A stretch of 49,436 nucleotides of DNA from an uncultured Verrucomicrobiota bacterium. GTDB lineage: Bacteria > Verrucomicrobiota > Verrucomicrobiia > Limisphaerales > JADLHS01. A program made the translations under genes and the position numbers. The notes under the pieces are model-generated. The model was not told the origin of the DNA. It saw nothing but the letters and a program-made list of their open reading frames with translations, and did not search any database. The DNA lies in NCBI GenBank assembly GCA_937894935.1, contig CALAYC010000074.1:1-49436 (forward strand). Direction: 5' to 3'. Of this stretch, positions 32,858 to 42,213 are shown piece by piece (the stretch's first letter is position 1; every line of letters begins with the position of its first letter).

Positions 32858-32988
32858 TCATCGTCTCAGCCGCGCCGCAAAACCACGCTTTAAATGTCCG
32901 CATTCCTCAGAAGCCATCACACGGAAACGGTTGCGTTAAAAATATTTTGTCCGAGGTGGATTTGCTTCGGCTTTGAGTTAATCTCCGA

Positions 32989-33762
32989 ATGATGAAAATA
33001 AAATCTGCATCTCTACTGGCGGTAATCACGGCCATTGGTGTTGTTTCTCTTTCCGCCCAACCCGGATTGATGGGCGGGATGGGATCGGCCAGCAGCCCGA
33101 ATTTCGGCGGCAGCATGTCCAAGCTGTTTGGCGACAATAAATCGTTCAGCGCCGATCTGGAGATTCACGCAAAAGATGCCAACACCGGTGATACGACGTT
33201 ATCCGGCAAACTCGCGTTTGATGAAGGAAAATCGCGGTTTGAAATGGACATGACGAAAATGCGGAACAGTCAGATGCCGCCGCAGGCAGTGGAACAGATG
33301 AAGATGATGGGGATGGATGTCATGTTGGCGATTTCCCGTCCGGATAAGAACGTGAATTATCTGATTTATCCCAGCTTGAAGGCCTATGTGGAAACGCCGA
33401 GCAAGGAATCGAAAAATTCCGAGTCGGGCAAAATCGAAACCACAGACTTAGGTAAAGAAACCGTGGCCGGTCATCTCACGGTGAAGAAAAAAGTGGTGGT
33501 GACGGATGAGCAGGGAGGCAAACAGGAATTCACCGTCTGGAATGCCACCGATCTCAAATCGTTTCCGATCAAGCTGGAAACGCAACAGCAGGGAATGCCC
33601 GTCACCATGACGTTCAAGAATGTCAAACTGGAGAAACCGGATGCAAAGCAGTTCGATGTCACCGGTGAATTCAAAAAGTACGACAACATGATGTCGCTTA
33701 TGCAGGAAGAGATGATGAAACGCATGGGCGGCGGTACAGGATTTCCGCCGGCACGGCGATAA
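32989..33762 (+). CDS. exported DUF4412-like protein of unknown function
   Basis: The 257-aa protein begins with a Sec signal peptide (MMKIKSASLLAVITAIGVVS, cut near LSA|QPG). The mature part is rich in Met and Lys, with SFSADLEIHAKDANTGDTTL, a beta-rich core containing KNVNYLIYPSLKAYVETP, the repeated strand pattern TVKKKVVVTDEQGG, and FPIKLETQQQGMPVTMTFKN. The last part is KRMGGGTGFPPARR. This resembles the LolA-fold type domain DUF4412 of exported proteins, but the match is from memory and tentative. An intrinsic terminator follows its stop. The second ATG (32992) is an equally possible start. Confidence 0.8.
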   Translation: MMKIKSASLLAVITAIGVVSLSAQPGLMGGMGSASSPNFGGSMSKLFGDNKSFSADLEIHAKDANTGDTTLSGKLAFDEGKSRFEMDMTKMRNSQMPPQAVEQMKMMGMDVMLAISRPDKNVNYLIYPSLKAYVETPSKESKNSESGKIETTDLGKETVAGHLTVKKKVVVTDEQGGKQEFTVWNATDLKSFPIKLETQQQGMPVTMTFKNVKLEKPDAKQFDVTGEFKKYDNMMSLMQEEMMKRMGGGTGFPPARR

Positions 33763-33780
33763 GATTGAGCGACCCTCCAG

Positions 33781-33818
33781 GAAACGAGCGTATTTCACGA
33801 TGCGCTCGTTTTCTTTTT
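33781..33818 (+). terminator. intrinsic terminator after the DUF4412-like gene
   Basis: AAACGAGCG (33782-33790) pairs with CGCTCGTTT (33803-33811) over a 12-base loop, followed by TCTTTTT. It separates this gene from mfd, which therefore needs its own promoter within about 55 bp. Confidence 0.88.
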
Positions 33819-33873
33819 GGTAAAAGGTTGCCGCACTTGACGGTGGGAGTGTTGATTGCGAGTTTGATGCGGC

Positions 33874-36800
33874 TTGGTGCAAGACATTTCAGGCTCACCG
33901 ACAAGCAATTGGATCGCTGAGTTCGTTCGGTCTCCCGCGGTGCAGGACTTTGCACGGCGACTGGAGCAGGGCGGTGCATTGGTTGGGCCCAGCGTTGCGA
34001 TGCCCGCGCAACCGTTCCTGGCGGCGATCCTGCACCGGATTTTTCCCACGCGTCCGATCGTTCTGGTGACGGAAAATCTGAAGACGCAGGAAAGCGTTCA
34101 GCAGGACGTCGAAACCTGGCTCGCTCAGCTTCCTCCTTCCGAATCGCGTCTCTTGTTTTATCCGGCATGGGAAATTCTCCCGCACGAAAACAAACTGCCG
34201 CACGTTGACGTCATCAGCGACCGGTTGCAGACGCTCGTTGCGTTGGCGGCAAATTCTGACGCGACGGAGGCGAATCTGGTGGTTACCAGTATCGTCGCGC
34301 TGTTGCAGAAAACCTACGCTCCAGCCGACCTAAAATCGCGCATGCGGCAGCTTAATCGCGGTGACCGGGTGAATCCGCTCGACCTTGTGGAGTGGTTGGA
34401 AGAGCAGGGTTACGAACCGGAAGCGCAGGTGACTGCGCGCGGTGAAATCGCGATGCGCGGCGGCATCGTTGATATCTTTCCGCCAACTGGCTCGTGGCCG
34501 GTGCGACTGGAATTTTTTGGCGACGAACTGGAATCGCTGCGGGAGTTTGATCCGTTGACGCAGATTTCGCGGGAACAAATCACCCGAGTGATGCTGCCGC
34601 CAGCCGGAGAGTTGGGCATTTTAAAACGCGCCGTGCAGAATGCGTCGGATGGAACGCAATCACTCGCCACGTTGCTCGATTATCTGCCGACGGAAACCAT
34701 CTTTCTGTTGTGCGAACCGGAGCAGTTGACGGCACATGCGGATTCGTACGCGGAACAAGTCCCGTCCGACGATTCATTTTTCATCGCGTGGTCGGAGTTT
34801 AATCACGAATTAGAACGGCGAGGGTTCACTTCTGTTGCACTTAGCGAGTTGGAGAATGAAAACCCATCTGCTGAGCCGACAAATTTGAAGTTTTCCAGTC
34901 TCGATGCCTTTCGCCCGTTGCCGGAGCGGCCGCCGGAACCGCAGATTGCCGAGGCGCAGCGACGGGAATTTTTTAATCAACTGCATCGCTGGTTGCGCCA
35001 GGATTATTCGCTGCAGATTTTCTGCAATAACGAGGGTGAACGGCAGCGCTTCCTGGAAATCTGGAAAGAGCTGGGTTTCGAACATCCCTTGCAACCGCAG
35101 CTCGGTGCGTTGGCGCGTGGTTTTATTTGTGAAGAAACGAAACTCGTCGTTGTTACCGATGCGGAAATTTTCGGTCGCTACAAAGTGCAACGACCACGGC
35201 GACTGAAATCCGCTCACGCGCAAGCGACCCGTTCCGCTCTCGATATTGATTTTACTGATCTCGAAGACGGCGATCTGGTGGTGCATTTACAACACGGCAT
35301 CGGGCGGTATCGCGGTTTGCAGAATGTTCCGGCTGGTGGCGGCACGCGAGGAAGAGATGTCGCTGCGTCCGACGCACAACCCACGACCGAGTGTCTAGTG
35401 ATCGAATACGCTCCGGCGTCCGATGGGCAAGCACCGCCGAAGCTCTACGTGCCGGTCACGGAAGCGCATCTCGTCAGCAAGTACGTTGGCGCGGGCAAGG
35501 TGAATCCGCCGTTGAATCAACTTGGCGGGACGCGTTGGGCTAAAGCCAAGGAACACGCCGAAAAAGCGGTGCGCGATGTCGCGGCGGAACTATTGCGCAT
35601 CCAGGCGGTGCGCGAAGCCCAACCCGGTCACGCGTTTCCGTCGGATGTCACGTGGCAACGCGAGTTTGAAAGTGCCTTCATCTACGAGGAAACCGCCGAC
35701 CAGATGAAAGCCATCATGGAGACGAAGGCGGATATGGAGCGGCCCAAACCGATGGATCGGTTGATTTGCGGCGATGTCGGTTTCGGCAAAACGGAAGTGG
35801 CAATTCGCGCGGCTTTCAAAGCCGTGATGGGTGGTAAACAGGTGGCGGTTCTCGTGCCGACGACCGTTCTCGCGCAGCAGCATTACAACAATTTTCGCGA
35901 GCGCATGGCGGATTATCCGATTCGCGTTGAGTTGTTGTCACGCTTTCGCACCAAACGCGAGCAGGCGCGTGTCATCAAGGACCTCGCCGCCGGTTCCGTG
36001 GACATTGTCATCGGCACGCATCGGCTCGTGCAGGATGACGTGACGTTTAAAGACCTCGGCCTGGTGGTGATTGACGAAGAACAACGCTTCGGTGTGTTGC
36101 ACAAAGAGAAATTCAAACGCCTGCGCACGCTGGTGGATGTGTTGACGCTGAGTGCGACGCCGATTCCGCGCACGTTGTACCTCGCGCTTACCGGGGCGCG
36201 CGACATGAGCACGATTCAAACGCCGCCGCATGATCGGTTGCCGGTGGAAACCATCGCTACGCAATACGATGAGCGGTTGATTCGTGATGCCATTCAACGC
36301 GAGTTGAATCGCGGCGGACAGGTTTTCTTTTTGCACAATCGCGTGACGACGATTCACGCCATGCAGCAAAAACTTCAAAGTCTCGTGCCACATGCGCGCA
36401 TTGTCGTCGGGCATGGTCAGATGAACGCCGATGATCTGGAAGAAGTGATGACGAAGTTCGTCAACGGCGAAGCGGACGTCCTTCTGTCGACCACGATTAT
36501 TGAGAGCGGTCTCGATATTCCGAACGCGAATACGATTATCATTGATCGCGCGGATCGGTTTGGCTTGAGCGAGCTGTATCAGTTGCGTGGGCGCGTCGGG
36601 CGTTACAAGCATCAGGCCTACGCGTATCTATTGCTGCCGCGACACGCGCGATTGTTGACCGATGTTCGCAAACGCATCAATGCGATGAAGCAATACGCGA
36701 CGCTCGGCAGCGGTTTCAAAATTGCGATGCGTGATCTGGAAATTCGCGGCGCGGGAAATCTTCTTGGTGCGGAGCAGAGCGGGCATATCACGGCGGTGGG

Positions 36801-37251
36801 CTTTGAACTCTACTGCCAATTGCTGAAGCAAAGTGTCGGTTCGCTTAAAGGCGAGAAAGTGAAGCCGCGCGTTGAAGTGCGGATGGCGTTGGATTTTCTC
36901 CAGGACGCCACCCATCTGCCGGAAAACTACGCGCCGGAATCGCAACATCGCATTGAGATTTATCGCAAGCTGGCGCAGGCGACGGATAAAGCAGCGTTGG
37001 AAGCGTTGCAGCAAGAGATGCGGGATCGATTCGGTCCGCTGCCGCCGTCAGTGGAATTATTGTTGGCCGTGGCGGAACTGAGAATTCTCGCCAGCGAACG
37101 CAACATTACCGTCGTGGAGGTCAAGGAAGACAAGGTGATGCTGACGCGGAACAACGACTTTATCACGCTCGGCGGTAAGTTCCCGCGTCTGACCAAGAAG
37201 GACGCAAAAGGCCGACTCAAGGAGATCAAAAAGCTGTTGTTGGCGCTTTAG
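33874..37251 (+). CDS. mfd: transcription-repair coupling factor
   Basis: ATP-driven translocase that removes stalled RNA polymerase and recruits UvrA. The 1125-aa product has an N-terminal UvrB-like module (LFYPAWEILPHENKLPHVDV near 95-115, GEIAMRGGIVDIFPPTGSWP near 190), a polymerase-interacting domain (DFTDLEDGDLVVHLQHGIGR near 465), and helicase motifs GDVGFGKTE (K639), DEEQ (734-737), and SATPIPRTL. The C-terminal TRCF domain ends the protein. No ATG fits: an in-frame stop at 33865 limits the frame to TTG 33874 or GTG 33877. It is convergent with the TerC gene. Confidence 0.96.
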   Translation: MVQDISGSPTSNWIAEFVRSPAVQDFARRLEQGGALVGPSVAMPAQPFLAAILHRIFPTRPIVLVTENLKTQESVQQDVETWLAQLPPSESRLLFYPAWEILPHENKLPHVDVISDRLQTLVALAANSDATEANLVVTSIVALLQKTYAPADLKSRMRQLNRGDRVNPLDLVEWLEEQGYEPEAQVTARGEIAMRGGIVDIFPPTGSWPVRLEFFGDELESLREFDPLTQISREQITRVMLPPAGELGILKRAVQNASDGTQSLATLLDYLPTETIFLLCEPEQLTAHADSYAEQVPSDDSFFIAWSEFNHELERRGFTSVALSELENENPSAEPTNLKFSSLDAFRPLPERPPEPQIAEAQRREFFNQLHRWLRQDYSLQIFCNNEGERQRFLEIWKELGFEHPLQPQLGALARGFICEETKLVVVTDAEIFGRYKVQRPRRLKSAHAQATRSALDIDFTDLEDGDLVVHLQHGIGRYRGLQNVPAGGGTRGRDVAASDAQPTTECLVIEYAPASDGQAPPKLYVPVTEAHLVSKYVGAGKVNPPLNQLGGTRWAKAKEHAEKAVRDVAAELLRIQAVREAQPGHAFPSDVTWQREFESAFIYEETADQMKAIMETKADMERPKPMDRLICGDVGFGKTEVAIRAAFKAVMGGKQVAVLVPTTVLAQQHYNNFRERMADYPIRVELLSRFRTKREQARVIKDLAAGSVDIVIGTHRLVQDDVTFKDLGLVVIDEEQRFGVLHKEKFKRLRTLVDVLTLSATPIPRTLYLALTGARDMSTIQTPPHDRLPVETIATQYDERLIRDAIQRELNRGGQVFFLHNRVTTIHAMQQKLQSLVPHARIVVGHGQMNADDLEEVMTKFVNGEADVLLSTTIIESGLDIPNANTIIIDRADRFGLSELYQLRGRVGRYKHQAYAYLLLPRHARLLTDVRKRINAMKQYATLGSGFKIAMRDLEIRGAGNLLGAEQSGHITAVGFELYCQLLKQSVGSLKGEKVKPRVEVRMALDFLQDATHLPENYAPESQHRIEIYRKLAQATDKAALEALQQEMRDRFGPLPPSVELLLAVAELRILASERNITVVEVKEDKVMLTRNNDFITLGGKFPRLTKKDAKGRLKEIKKLLLAL

Positions 37252-37287
37252 AGTTCAGTTTGTCAGAAGTTTTCTTGCATTTGCCGT

Positions 37288-38034
37288 TCAGCGATACGGC
37301 TGATGCAGTTGGACCTTCTGGGTTTTCGCGCGGAGGCGCATGTTTAGAATTTCCACACCCAGGGCAAACACCATCGCAAAATAAATGTAACCCTTGTTGA
37401 TGTGCTGGTGGAATCCTTCGGCGACGAGCATCGTGCCGATGAGAATCAGAAAGCTCAGCGCCAGCATCTTGATGGTCGGATGTCGATCCACGAACGTGCT
37501 GATTTTGTTCACGAACACCAGCATTACGATCATGGCGATGATGACGGCGGCAATCATCACGCCGATTTGTTTTACCATGCCGACGGCGGTGATTACCGAG
37601 TCGAGCGAGAACACAATGTCGAGCATCAGGATTTGAAAAATGACGCTGCCGAACGTGACCGCCATTTTGTTGGTGGCGCGACCGTCTTCGCCTTCGAGTT
37701 TCTCGTGAATTTCAAACACGCTTTTTCCGAGGAGGAACAAGCCTCCGACGATCAGGATTAAATCCTTTCCGGAAACGGCGAATTGCCATGAAAAAATCGT
37801 CGGCTCCCAGAATGGTTTGTCGAGTTTCACAACCCAGGCGAGGCCGCACAAAAGCAGGATGCGGGTGATGAGCGCGAGACCGAGGCCGAGGCGCCGCGCT
37901 TTGGCCTGTTGATGGACGGGAAGTTTGCCGCTGAGGATGGAGATGAAAATGATGTTGTCGATGCCCAGCACGATTTCCAGCAAGGTAAGCGTAGTGAGGC
38001 TGATCCAGGTTTCCGGTTGCGTAATCCAATCCAT
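37288..38034 (-). CDS. TerC-family integral membrane protein
   Basis: The 248-aa protein has about seven membrane segments. The family's paired acidic motifs are ELVLGIDNIIF-like EIVLGIDNIIF (E20, D26) in the first TM region and LDIVFSLDSVITAVG (D139, D145) in the centre. TerC/YkoY-type proteins are linked to manganese export or metal homeostasis, or to tellurite resistance in older work. Here the substrate cannot be decided. The C-terminus is a short basic tail, RLRAKTQKVQLHQPYR. It is convergent with mfd and downstream of the Cys-rich lipoprotein terminator. Confidence 0.9.
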   Translation of the reverse strand: MDWITQPETWISLTTLTLLEIVLGIDNIIFISILSGKLPVHQQAKARRLGLGLALITRILLLCGLAWVVKLDKPFWEPTIFSWQFAVSGKDLILIVGGLFLLGKSVFEIHEKLEGEDGRATNKMAVTFGSVIFQILMLDIVFSLDSVITAVGMVKQIGVMIAAVIIAMIVMLVFVNKISTFVDRHPTIKMLALSFLILIGTMLVAEGFHQHINKGYIYFAMVFALGVEILNMRLRAKTQKVQLHQPYR

Positions 38035-38118
38035 AATTCGGCGCTATCCTTGACGAACGGAGGACGAAGTCAAATTCAATGAAACCCCAAATTGCCGGAG
38101 AAATTGTAATGGCCGGAA

Positions 38119-38149
38119 TAAAAAACCGGCCCGGGATATCTCGGGCCGG
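38119..38149 (-). terminator. intrinsic terminator of the Cys-rich lipoprotein gene
   Basis: On the minus strand CCGGCCCGAG and CCCGGGCCGG (38126-38149) pair around a short ATAT loop, followed by six Ts (38120-38125 read on the minus strand). It starts about 20 bp after the lipoprotein stop and ends 85 bp before the TerC start. Confidence 0.9.
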
Positions 38150-38168
38150 TCGTGAATGGAATGTCTGA

Positions 38169-38348
38169 TTATTTCTTGGTGCAGGACGGGCAAGTGGCGC
38201 AGGTAGCGCCGGCGTCGGTGCAGCATTTCATGCCGCAGGCGGCCGTTTGCTTCTTGGCGCAACAGCTCTTGCACGAAGCGCAGCCGGTGAACACAGTCGC
38301 AGCGCCGACAAGCGCCACACACAGGGTGAGGAGTTTGATGAGTTTCAT
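38169..38348 (-). CDS. 59-aa cysteine-rich small lipoprotein
   Basis: The minus-strand ATG at 38348 begins MKLIKLLTLCVALVGAATVF followed by TGCASCKSCC, then AKKQTAACGMKCCTDAG and ATCATCPSCTKK. Residues 1-22 form a signal peptide, and C23 in TGC is the probable lipidation site, though the lipobox is not ideal. The mature part of 37 residues has ten cysteines, with CxxC pairs (CASC, CKSC, CATC, CPSC), which suggests metal binding or thiol chemistry. It has its own strong terminator. It lies between the metal-linked TerC gene and recF. I know no named family for it. Confidence 0.8.
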   Translation of the reverse strand: MKLIKLLTLCVALVGAATVFTGCASCKSCCAKKQTAACGMKCCTDAGATCATCPSCTKK

Positions 38349-38483
38349 AGTTTGAGTTATGTCCCGCAGATTGGTTCAGCGAGCGACGTCTGCGGCGATG
38401 GGGAAGAGTAGCGCGATTTGGAAAAATGTCCAAGCTCGCAAAATTTCTCGCCGCGTGCCGTCGCGCCTTTCATCCTTGAGGCG

Positions 38484-39560
38484 ATGCATCTGGCGCAATT
38501 GAAACTTCGCGACTTCCGCAATTACCCGCGGTTGGACGTGAATTTTACGCCCGGATTTCACGTGTTGCTCGGCGATAATGCGCAGGGCAAAACCAATATT
38601 CTGGAAGCTGTTTATCTGATGGCGACGCTGCGCTCTTTTCGCGGCGTGGGCAGCGCGCAGATGATTCGGCACGGCCAGAAAGGTTACTTCGTCGGCGGCA
38701 AAGTCGTGGGGCGGGCGGAGCATGAAATAAAAATGTATTGGTCGAGTCGCGAACGAAAATTGGCGCTCGACGGTCAGCCGGTGAAAAAGCTGACGGATTA
38801 TCTCGGTACGTTGCGCACGGTCTGTTTTTGCACGGAAGATTTGCAACTGGTCAAAGGTGCGGGGCGCACGCGACGACGATTCCTCGATCTGTTGCTTTCG
38901 CAAACGCAGCGCGGGTATTTGCCGATATTGCAGCGTTACATGCAGGTGGTTCGCTCCCGGAATGCGTTGCTCAAACAGCACGCACCGGATGTGATGTTGC
39001 TCGACAGTTACTCCGAGCAACTCGTGAAACTGGGCAACGAAATCATTCGCTACCGGCGCGAGTTGATCCCGAAACTGTCGCCGCTGGCGCGCCTCGCGTA
39101 TCGTCGCATTTCCAACGACGCCGAGGAACTGCGCATCGAATACGCGCCCAACGTGCGGGGCGATTTCGAGGTGGAATTGGCGCAGGTGCGAGAACGCGAA
39201 CGACGTTTTCGCGTTACGCTGCTCGGGCCGCATCGCGACGATTTGCAATTATTGCTGAATGAAAAATCGGCGGCGCAGTTTGGCAGCGAAGGACAAAAAC
39301 GTACGTTGGCCATCGCATTGAAAATGGCGCAGGCGGAGTATCTCACGGGAATTCATGGCAGCGCGCCGGTGCTGTTGATTGACGACGTGATGGGGGAATT
39401 AGATGTGAAACGGCGCAGCGGTTTGTTGCCGTTGCTGGAACGAGCGCGAGAAACGAGCGGGCAGGTGTTCATGACGTGCACCGAGGAAAACTGGCCGCGC
39501 GAACTGGGGCGCGAGTTGCAGCGCTGGCAGGTCGTTCAAGGCGCATTGGCCCCGATGTGA
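38484..39560 (+). CDS. recF: DNA replication and repair protein RecF
   Basis: SMC-like ATPase that loads RecA at gaps together with RecO and RecR. The start at 38484 gives MHLAQLKLRDFRNYPRLDVN and 358 aa, and GAGG at 38478-38481 is a fair Shine-Dalgarno site. Walker A is GDNAQGKTN (K36), the signature region is FGSEGQKRTLAIALKMAQ, and Walker B is LLIDDVMGELD. It is not next to dnaA, dnaN or gyrB here, unlike in many genomes. It is convergent with the MATE gene, with stops 1 bp apart. Confidence 0.95.
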   Translation: MHLAQLKLRDFRNYPRLDVNFTPGFHVLLGDNAQGKTNILEAVYLMATLRSFRGVGSAQMIRHGQKGYFVGGKVVGRAEHEIKMYWSSRERKLALDGQPVKKLTDYLGTLRTVCFCTEDLQLVKGAGRTRRRFLDLLLSQTQRGYLPILQRYMQVVRSRNALLKQHAPDVMLLDSYSEQLVKLGNEIIRYRRELIPKLSPLARLAYRRISNDAEELRIEYAPNVRGDFEVELAQVRERERRFRVTLLGPHRDDLQLLLNEKSAAQFGSEGQKRTLAIALKMAQAEYLTGIHGSAPVLLIDDVMGELDVKRRSGLLPLLERARETSGQVFMTCTEENWPRELGRELQRWQVVQGALAPM

Positions 39561-39561
39561 A

Positions 39562-40977
39562 TTACGGCATTGCGCCGTGTTCAGGAAATGTTTCCGCAAC
39601 GGGACTTGCGACCGGCAAACGCGTCGTCGGTTTCAAAGTCAGCCGATGAAATCGCCACGTTAAGGCGACGGCTGCCGCGCCGAGGCCGACGGCTAAGCCA
39701 ATCCACATTCCCACCGCTCCGAGCTTCATGCGAAATGCCAGAATGGCGCCCAAAGGCAGCGCCACGCACCAGTAAGCCACTACCGCAATGACTGCCGACG
39801 CGCGCACATCCGACAAACCGCGCAATGCCGAGATGGAAGCCACTTGCACGCCGTCAGCAATCTGAAAGAACGCAGCAATGATGAGCAGTTGGGCGGTCAA
39901 GGCGACGACTGCGGGTGAGTCGATAAACAGGCTGGCAATCGGTTTTCCGGCCAGCGCAAAGATGATTCCGAAACCGCCCATGACAACGGCAGCCATCGCA
40001 ATAGCGCTGAAACCGATGCGGCGAGTGCGAGTGAATTTTCGTGCGCCGTACGCATGTCCGACGCGAATGCACGCCGCGGCGCCAATTCCAAGCGCAGTCA
40101 TGAAAGTTGTCGCCGCACAGGTAAGAGCAATTTGATGGGCTGCAATAGCAGTCGCGCTGATCCAGCCCATCATCACTGCGGCGGACGCAAAAGCGCTGAC
40201 TTCGAAAAAGTGTTGCACGCCGACGGGAAAGCCGACGCGCCACAACCGAACGCACCGTTCTTTGCTGAGCGCGGCTCGCCAGCGGGGCGGATGAAATCGG
40301 CGCAACTGCGGCGCGGCCACAACGTAGGCTACCATCACTGCGGTCATGATGGTTCGCGCGATCAACGTCGCCCAACCTGCACCATCGAGTCCGAGTGCCG
40401 GCGTGCCCCAATTGCCGTAAATCAGAAGCCAGTTCAACAACACGTTGAGCAGTACGCCGCCGGACATAATAATTGTGGGCCACCACGGATGATTTAATGC
40501 GTCGCTGAATTGTTTGCTGCCGTGCGCGATGAGCGCGGGCCACATGGAGGCGCTGACGATCAGCAGATAATTTCCCGCCGCTGCGGTGACTTCAGGTGTT
40601 TGCCCCAACAGATGCAAAAAAGGTCGCAGCACAAACATCGAAAGCGCGGCGAGTAATCCGATTGCCGCGGACAACACGAGGCCGTGACGGAGAACTTCGC
40701 CGGCTTCAGCCGGTTGTTTTGCTCCGTAGGCCTGACTCGTCAGCACGGCAATGCAAGAGAGCAATCCGAGTCCGAAAACCAACGGCAGGTGCGAGATGGC
40801 ATTCACGAACGACGCGGCGGCGAGTGGCACGACCCCGACGCGTCCGACCATGATGGTGTCCGCCAGGCCCATGAGCGTTTGACTCAACATGCCAGCGACG
40901 ATCGGTAGTGCGAGCGTGAGCGTGGGCCGCACTTCGTGTCGCCACAAGCGGAGGGTCTGGAGAAACTGCAACAACAT
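39562..40977 (-). CDS. MATE-family efflux transporter
   Basis: The 471-aa protein has about twelve membrane segments in two similar halves. Family marks are LALPIVAGMLSQTLMGLADT (TM1), GRVGVVPLAAASFVNAI, the first-half HGLVLSAAIGLLAA, ALNHPWWPTIIMSGG, and VGFPVGVQHFFEVSAF in the second half. MATE (NorM-type) pumps export cationic drugs or metabolites in exchange for Na+ or H+. It is the second gene of a pair: its start lies 6 bp after the EamA stop, so both are probably controlled by the leader and terminator at 42038-42241. Confidence 0.92.
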   Translation of the reverse strand: MLLQFLQTLRLWRHEVRPTLTLALPIVAGMLSQTLMGLADTIMVGRVGVVPLAAASFVNAISHLPLVFGLGLLSCIAVLTSQAYGAKQPAEAGEVLRHGLVLSAAIGLLAALSMFVLRPFLHLLGQTPEVTAAAGNYLLIVSASMWPALIAHGSKQFSDALNHPWWPTIIMSGGVLLNVLLNWLLIYGNWGTPALGLDGAGWATLIARTIMTAVMVAYVVAAPQLRRFHPPRWRAALSKERCVRLWRVGFPVGVQHFFEVSAFASAAVMMGWISATAIAAHQIALTCAATTFMTALGIGAAACIRVGHAYGARKFTRTRRIGFSAIAMAAVVMGGFGIIFALAGKPIASLFIDSPAVVALTAQLLIIAAFFQIADGVQVASISALRGLSDVRASAVIAVVAYWCVALPLGAILAFRMKLGAVGMWIGLAVGLGAAAVALTWRFHRLTLKPTTRLPVASPVAETFPEHGAMP

Positions 40978-40983
40978 GTGAAA

Positions 40984-42018
40984 TCAGGGTTTGCCGTCAG
41001 CGCCGGGTTTGTCGGCAACAATGGGAGGCGCGACGTTCAAGAGCGGATTCGAAATGGTCGTTGGTTGCGCCGTAGCGATGGATTCGTTGGAAGGATTTTG
41101 ACTGGTTGATGCCGGAGTTGCGCCGCCGCGTAACACGAGTATCACCGCTGCGATAATCAGTCCGCCTGCGAGGTACATATCTGGAGCGAACACTTCGCGA
41201 CCGATGGTGCAACCGAGAATAACTGCGATCAGCGGATTGACGTAAGCGTAGGTCGCCACGCGCGCGGGCGTGCTGGCGTGAAGCAGCCACACGTAAGCGG
41301 TGTAGGCAACGAGCGAGCCGGCGATGGTGAGATACAACCACGCCCAGAATGACACCGCGGTGACTTGCGCAAAGGAGAATCGCTTCGCTTCGCCTTGTAG
41401 CACAGCGAGACCCAGGAGGACCAGACCGCCGGTGATCATTTGCATAGATACGCCGAGAAACGCGGATTTGGGTTTGCGCGCGGTGCGATTGAATACTGAA
41501 CCGAATGCCCAGCAGATTGAAGCGGTGAGCACCGCGGCCACGCCCCAACCGTAGGCGGAACTGGTACCTGACATCTGTTTGCGGGCCAGCACCACGACGC
41601 CAGTCAGCCCGATGAGTAAACCCAATCCGACCAATGCGCGCGGGCGTTTGCCGCCGGGACGTGCCCAATCAATCAACACCATCCACGCCGGAGTCAGCGC
41701 TACGAGCAACGCCGCGATGCCGGAGGGAATCAGTTGTTCCGCCCAGGATACACCGCCGTTACCAATCACGAGCATGAGAATTCCGGCGATGGTCGCATCA
41801 CGCCATTGCGCGCGCGTGGGCAACGTGGCGCTGCGCATCATCGCGAAAGTAAAGAGCAACATGCCGGCAACGAGATGGCGGCTTCCGGCCATGAGGAATG
41901 GCGGAATCGACTCAACGGCGTAGCGAATGCCAAGGTAAGTCGAGCCCCAGATGACGTACACAATGGCAAAGGCCGTGATGACCATTGTGAGTGAGACCTG
42001 GTTTGAATTGGTTTTCAT
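40984..42018 (-). CDS. EamA/DMT-family transporter
   Basis: The 344-aa protein has ten membrane segments in two EamA halves. The first half opens with AIVYVIWGSTYLGIRYAVES and has IPSGIAALLVALTPAWMVLI, and the second has WGVAAVLTASICWAFGSVFN and PARVATYAYVNPLIAVILGC. Members such as RhtA and YedA export amino acids or related metabolites; the substrate here is unknown. The last 50 residues are a Pro/Ser/Thr-rich cytoplasmic tail. It is the first gene of the exporter pair. A strong terminator stands only 20-60 bp upstream of its start. Confidence 0.92.
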   Translation of the reverse strand: MKTNSNQVSLTMVITAFAIVYVIWGSTYLGIRYAVESIPPFLMAGSRHLVAGMLLFTFAMMRSATLPTRAQWRDATIAGILMLVIGNGGVSWAEQLIPSGIAALLVALTPAWMVLIDWARPGGKRPRALVGLGLLIGLTGVVVLARKQMSGTSSAYGWGVAAVLTASICWAFGSVFNRTARKPKSAFLGVSMQMITGGLVLLGLAVLQGEAKRFSFAQVTAVSFWAWLYLTIAGSLVAYTAYVWLLHASTPARVATYAYVNPLIAVILGCTIGREVFAPDMYLAGGLIIAAVILVLRGGATPASTSQNPSNESIATAQPTTISNPLLNVAPPIVADKPGADGKP

Positions 42019-42037
42019 TTTGTTCTACCGGTAATCG

Positions 42038-42080
42038 AAAAATAAAAAAACCCACCGCCGGAAGCCGACGATGGGTTTTT
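42038..42080 (-). terminator. strong terminator directly upstream of the EamA gene (probable attenuator)
   Basis: On the minus strand CCCATCGTCGG and CCGGCGGTGGG (42051-42075) pair over all 11 positions (two G-U pairs) around a CTT loop, with AAAAA before and a run of seven Ts after. The only transcription that reaches it on this strand comes from the leader at 42097-42241, so it should end that transcript unless it is read through into EamA. Confidence 0.88.
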
Positions 42081-42096
42081 GAAATCTGGTTTGTTG

Positions 42097-42201
42097 CTAT
42101 GAAATCAATCCCCCATCGCTTGCCGAATTTGCCATAATTACGAGGTGCAGCCACGCGGCGCGCGTAATCACAGGGTTCGGATTGGCGATGATAGATTTCA
42201 T
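42097..42201 (-). CDS. 34-aa leader peptide ORF upstream of the exporter pair
   Basis: ATG at 42201 opens a 34-codon frame beginning MKSIIANPNPVITRAAW and ending MANSASDGGLIS, stopping with TAG at 42097. It starts about 6 bp from a predicted transcription start and ends 17 bp before the terminator stem. Within it, nested inverted repeats CCGAA/TTCGG (42123-42180) and ATTACG/CGTAAT (42137-42168) can fold. No run of one amino acid is present, so classic starvation attenuation is not obvious. Ribosome arrest by a ligand, or a structured RNA instead of a peptide, are alternatives. Coding is inferred only from layout. Confidence 0.5.
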   Translation of the reverse strand: MKSIIANPNPVITRAAWLHLVIMANSASDGGLIS

Positions 42202-42213
42202 CAAGACGCGGGC

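Noticed and set aside
32643..32860. SRP RNA, 6S RNA or tRNA in the gap before 32989
   Set aside because: The SRP tetraloop motif, the 6S central bubble and a tRNA T-loop are all missing; only a simple long stem is seen, so it is listed as an unknown RNA.
38044..38433. 129-codon minus-strand frame overlapping the Cys-rich lipoprotein
   Set aside because: It runs through the terminator hairpin and is in another frame; the 59-aa lipoprotein with signal peptide is the better reading.
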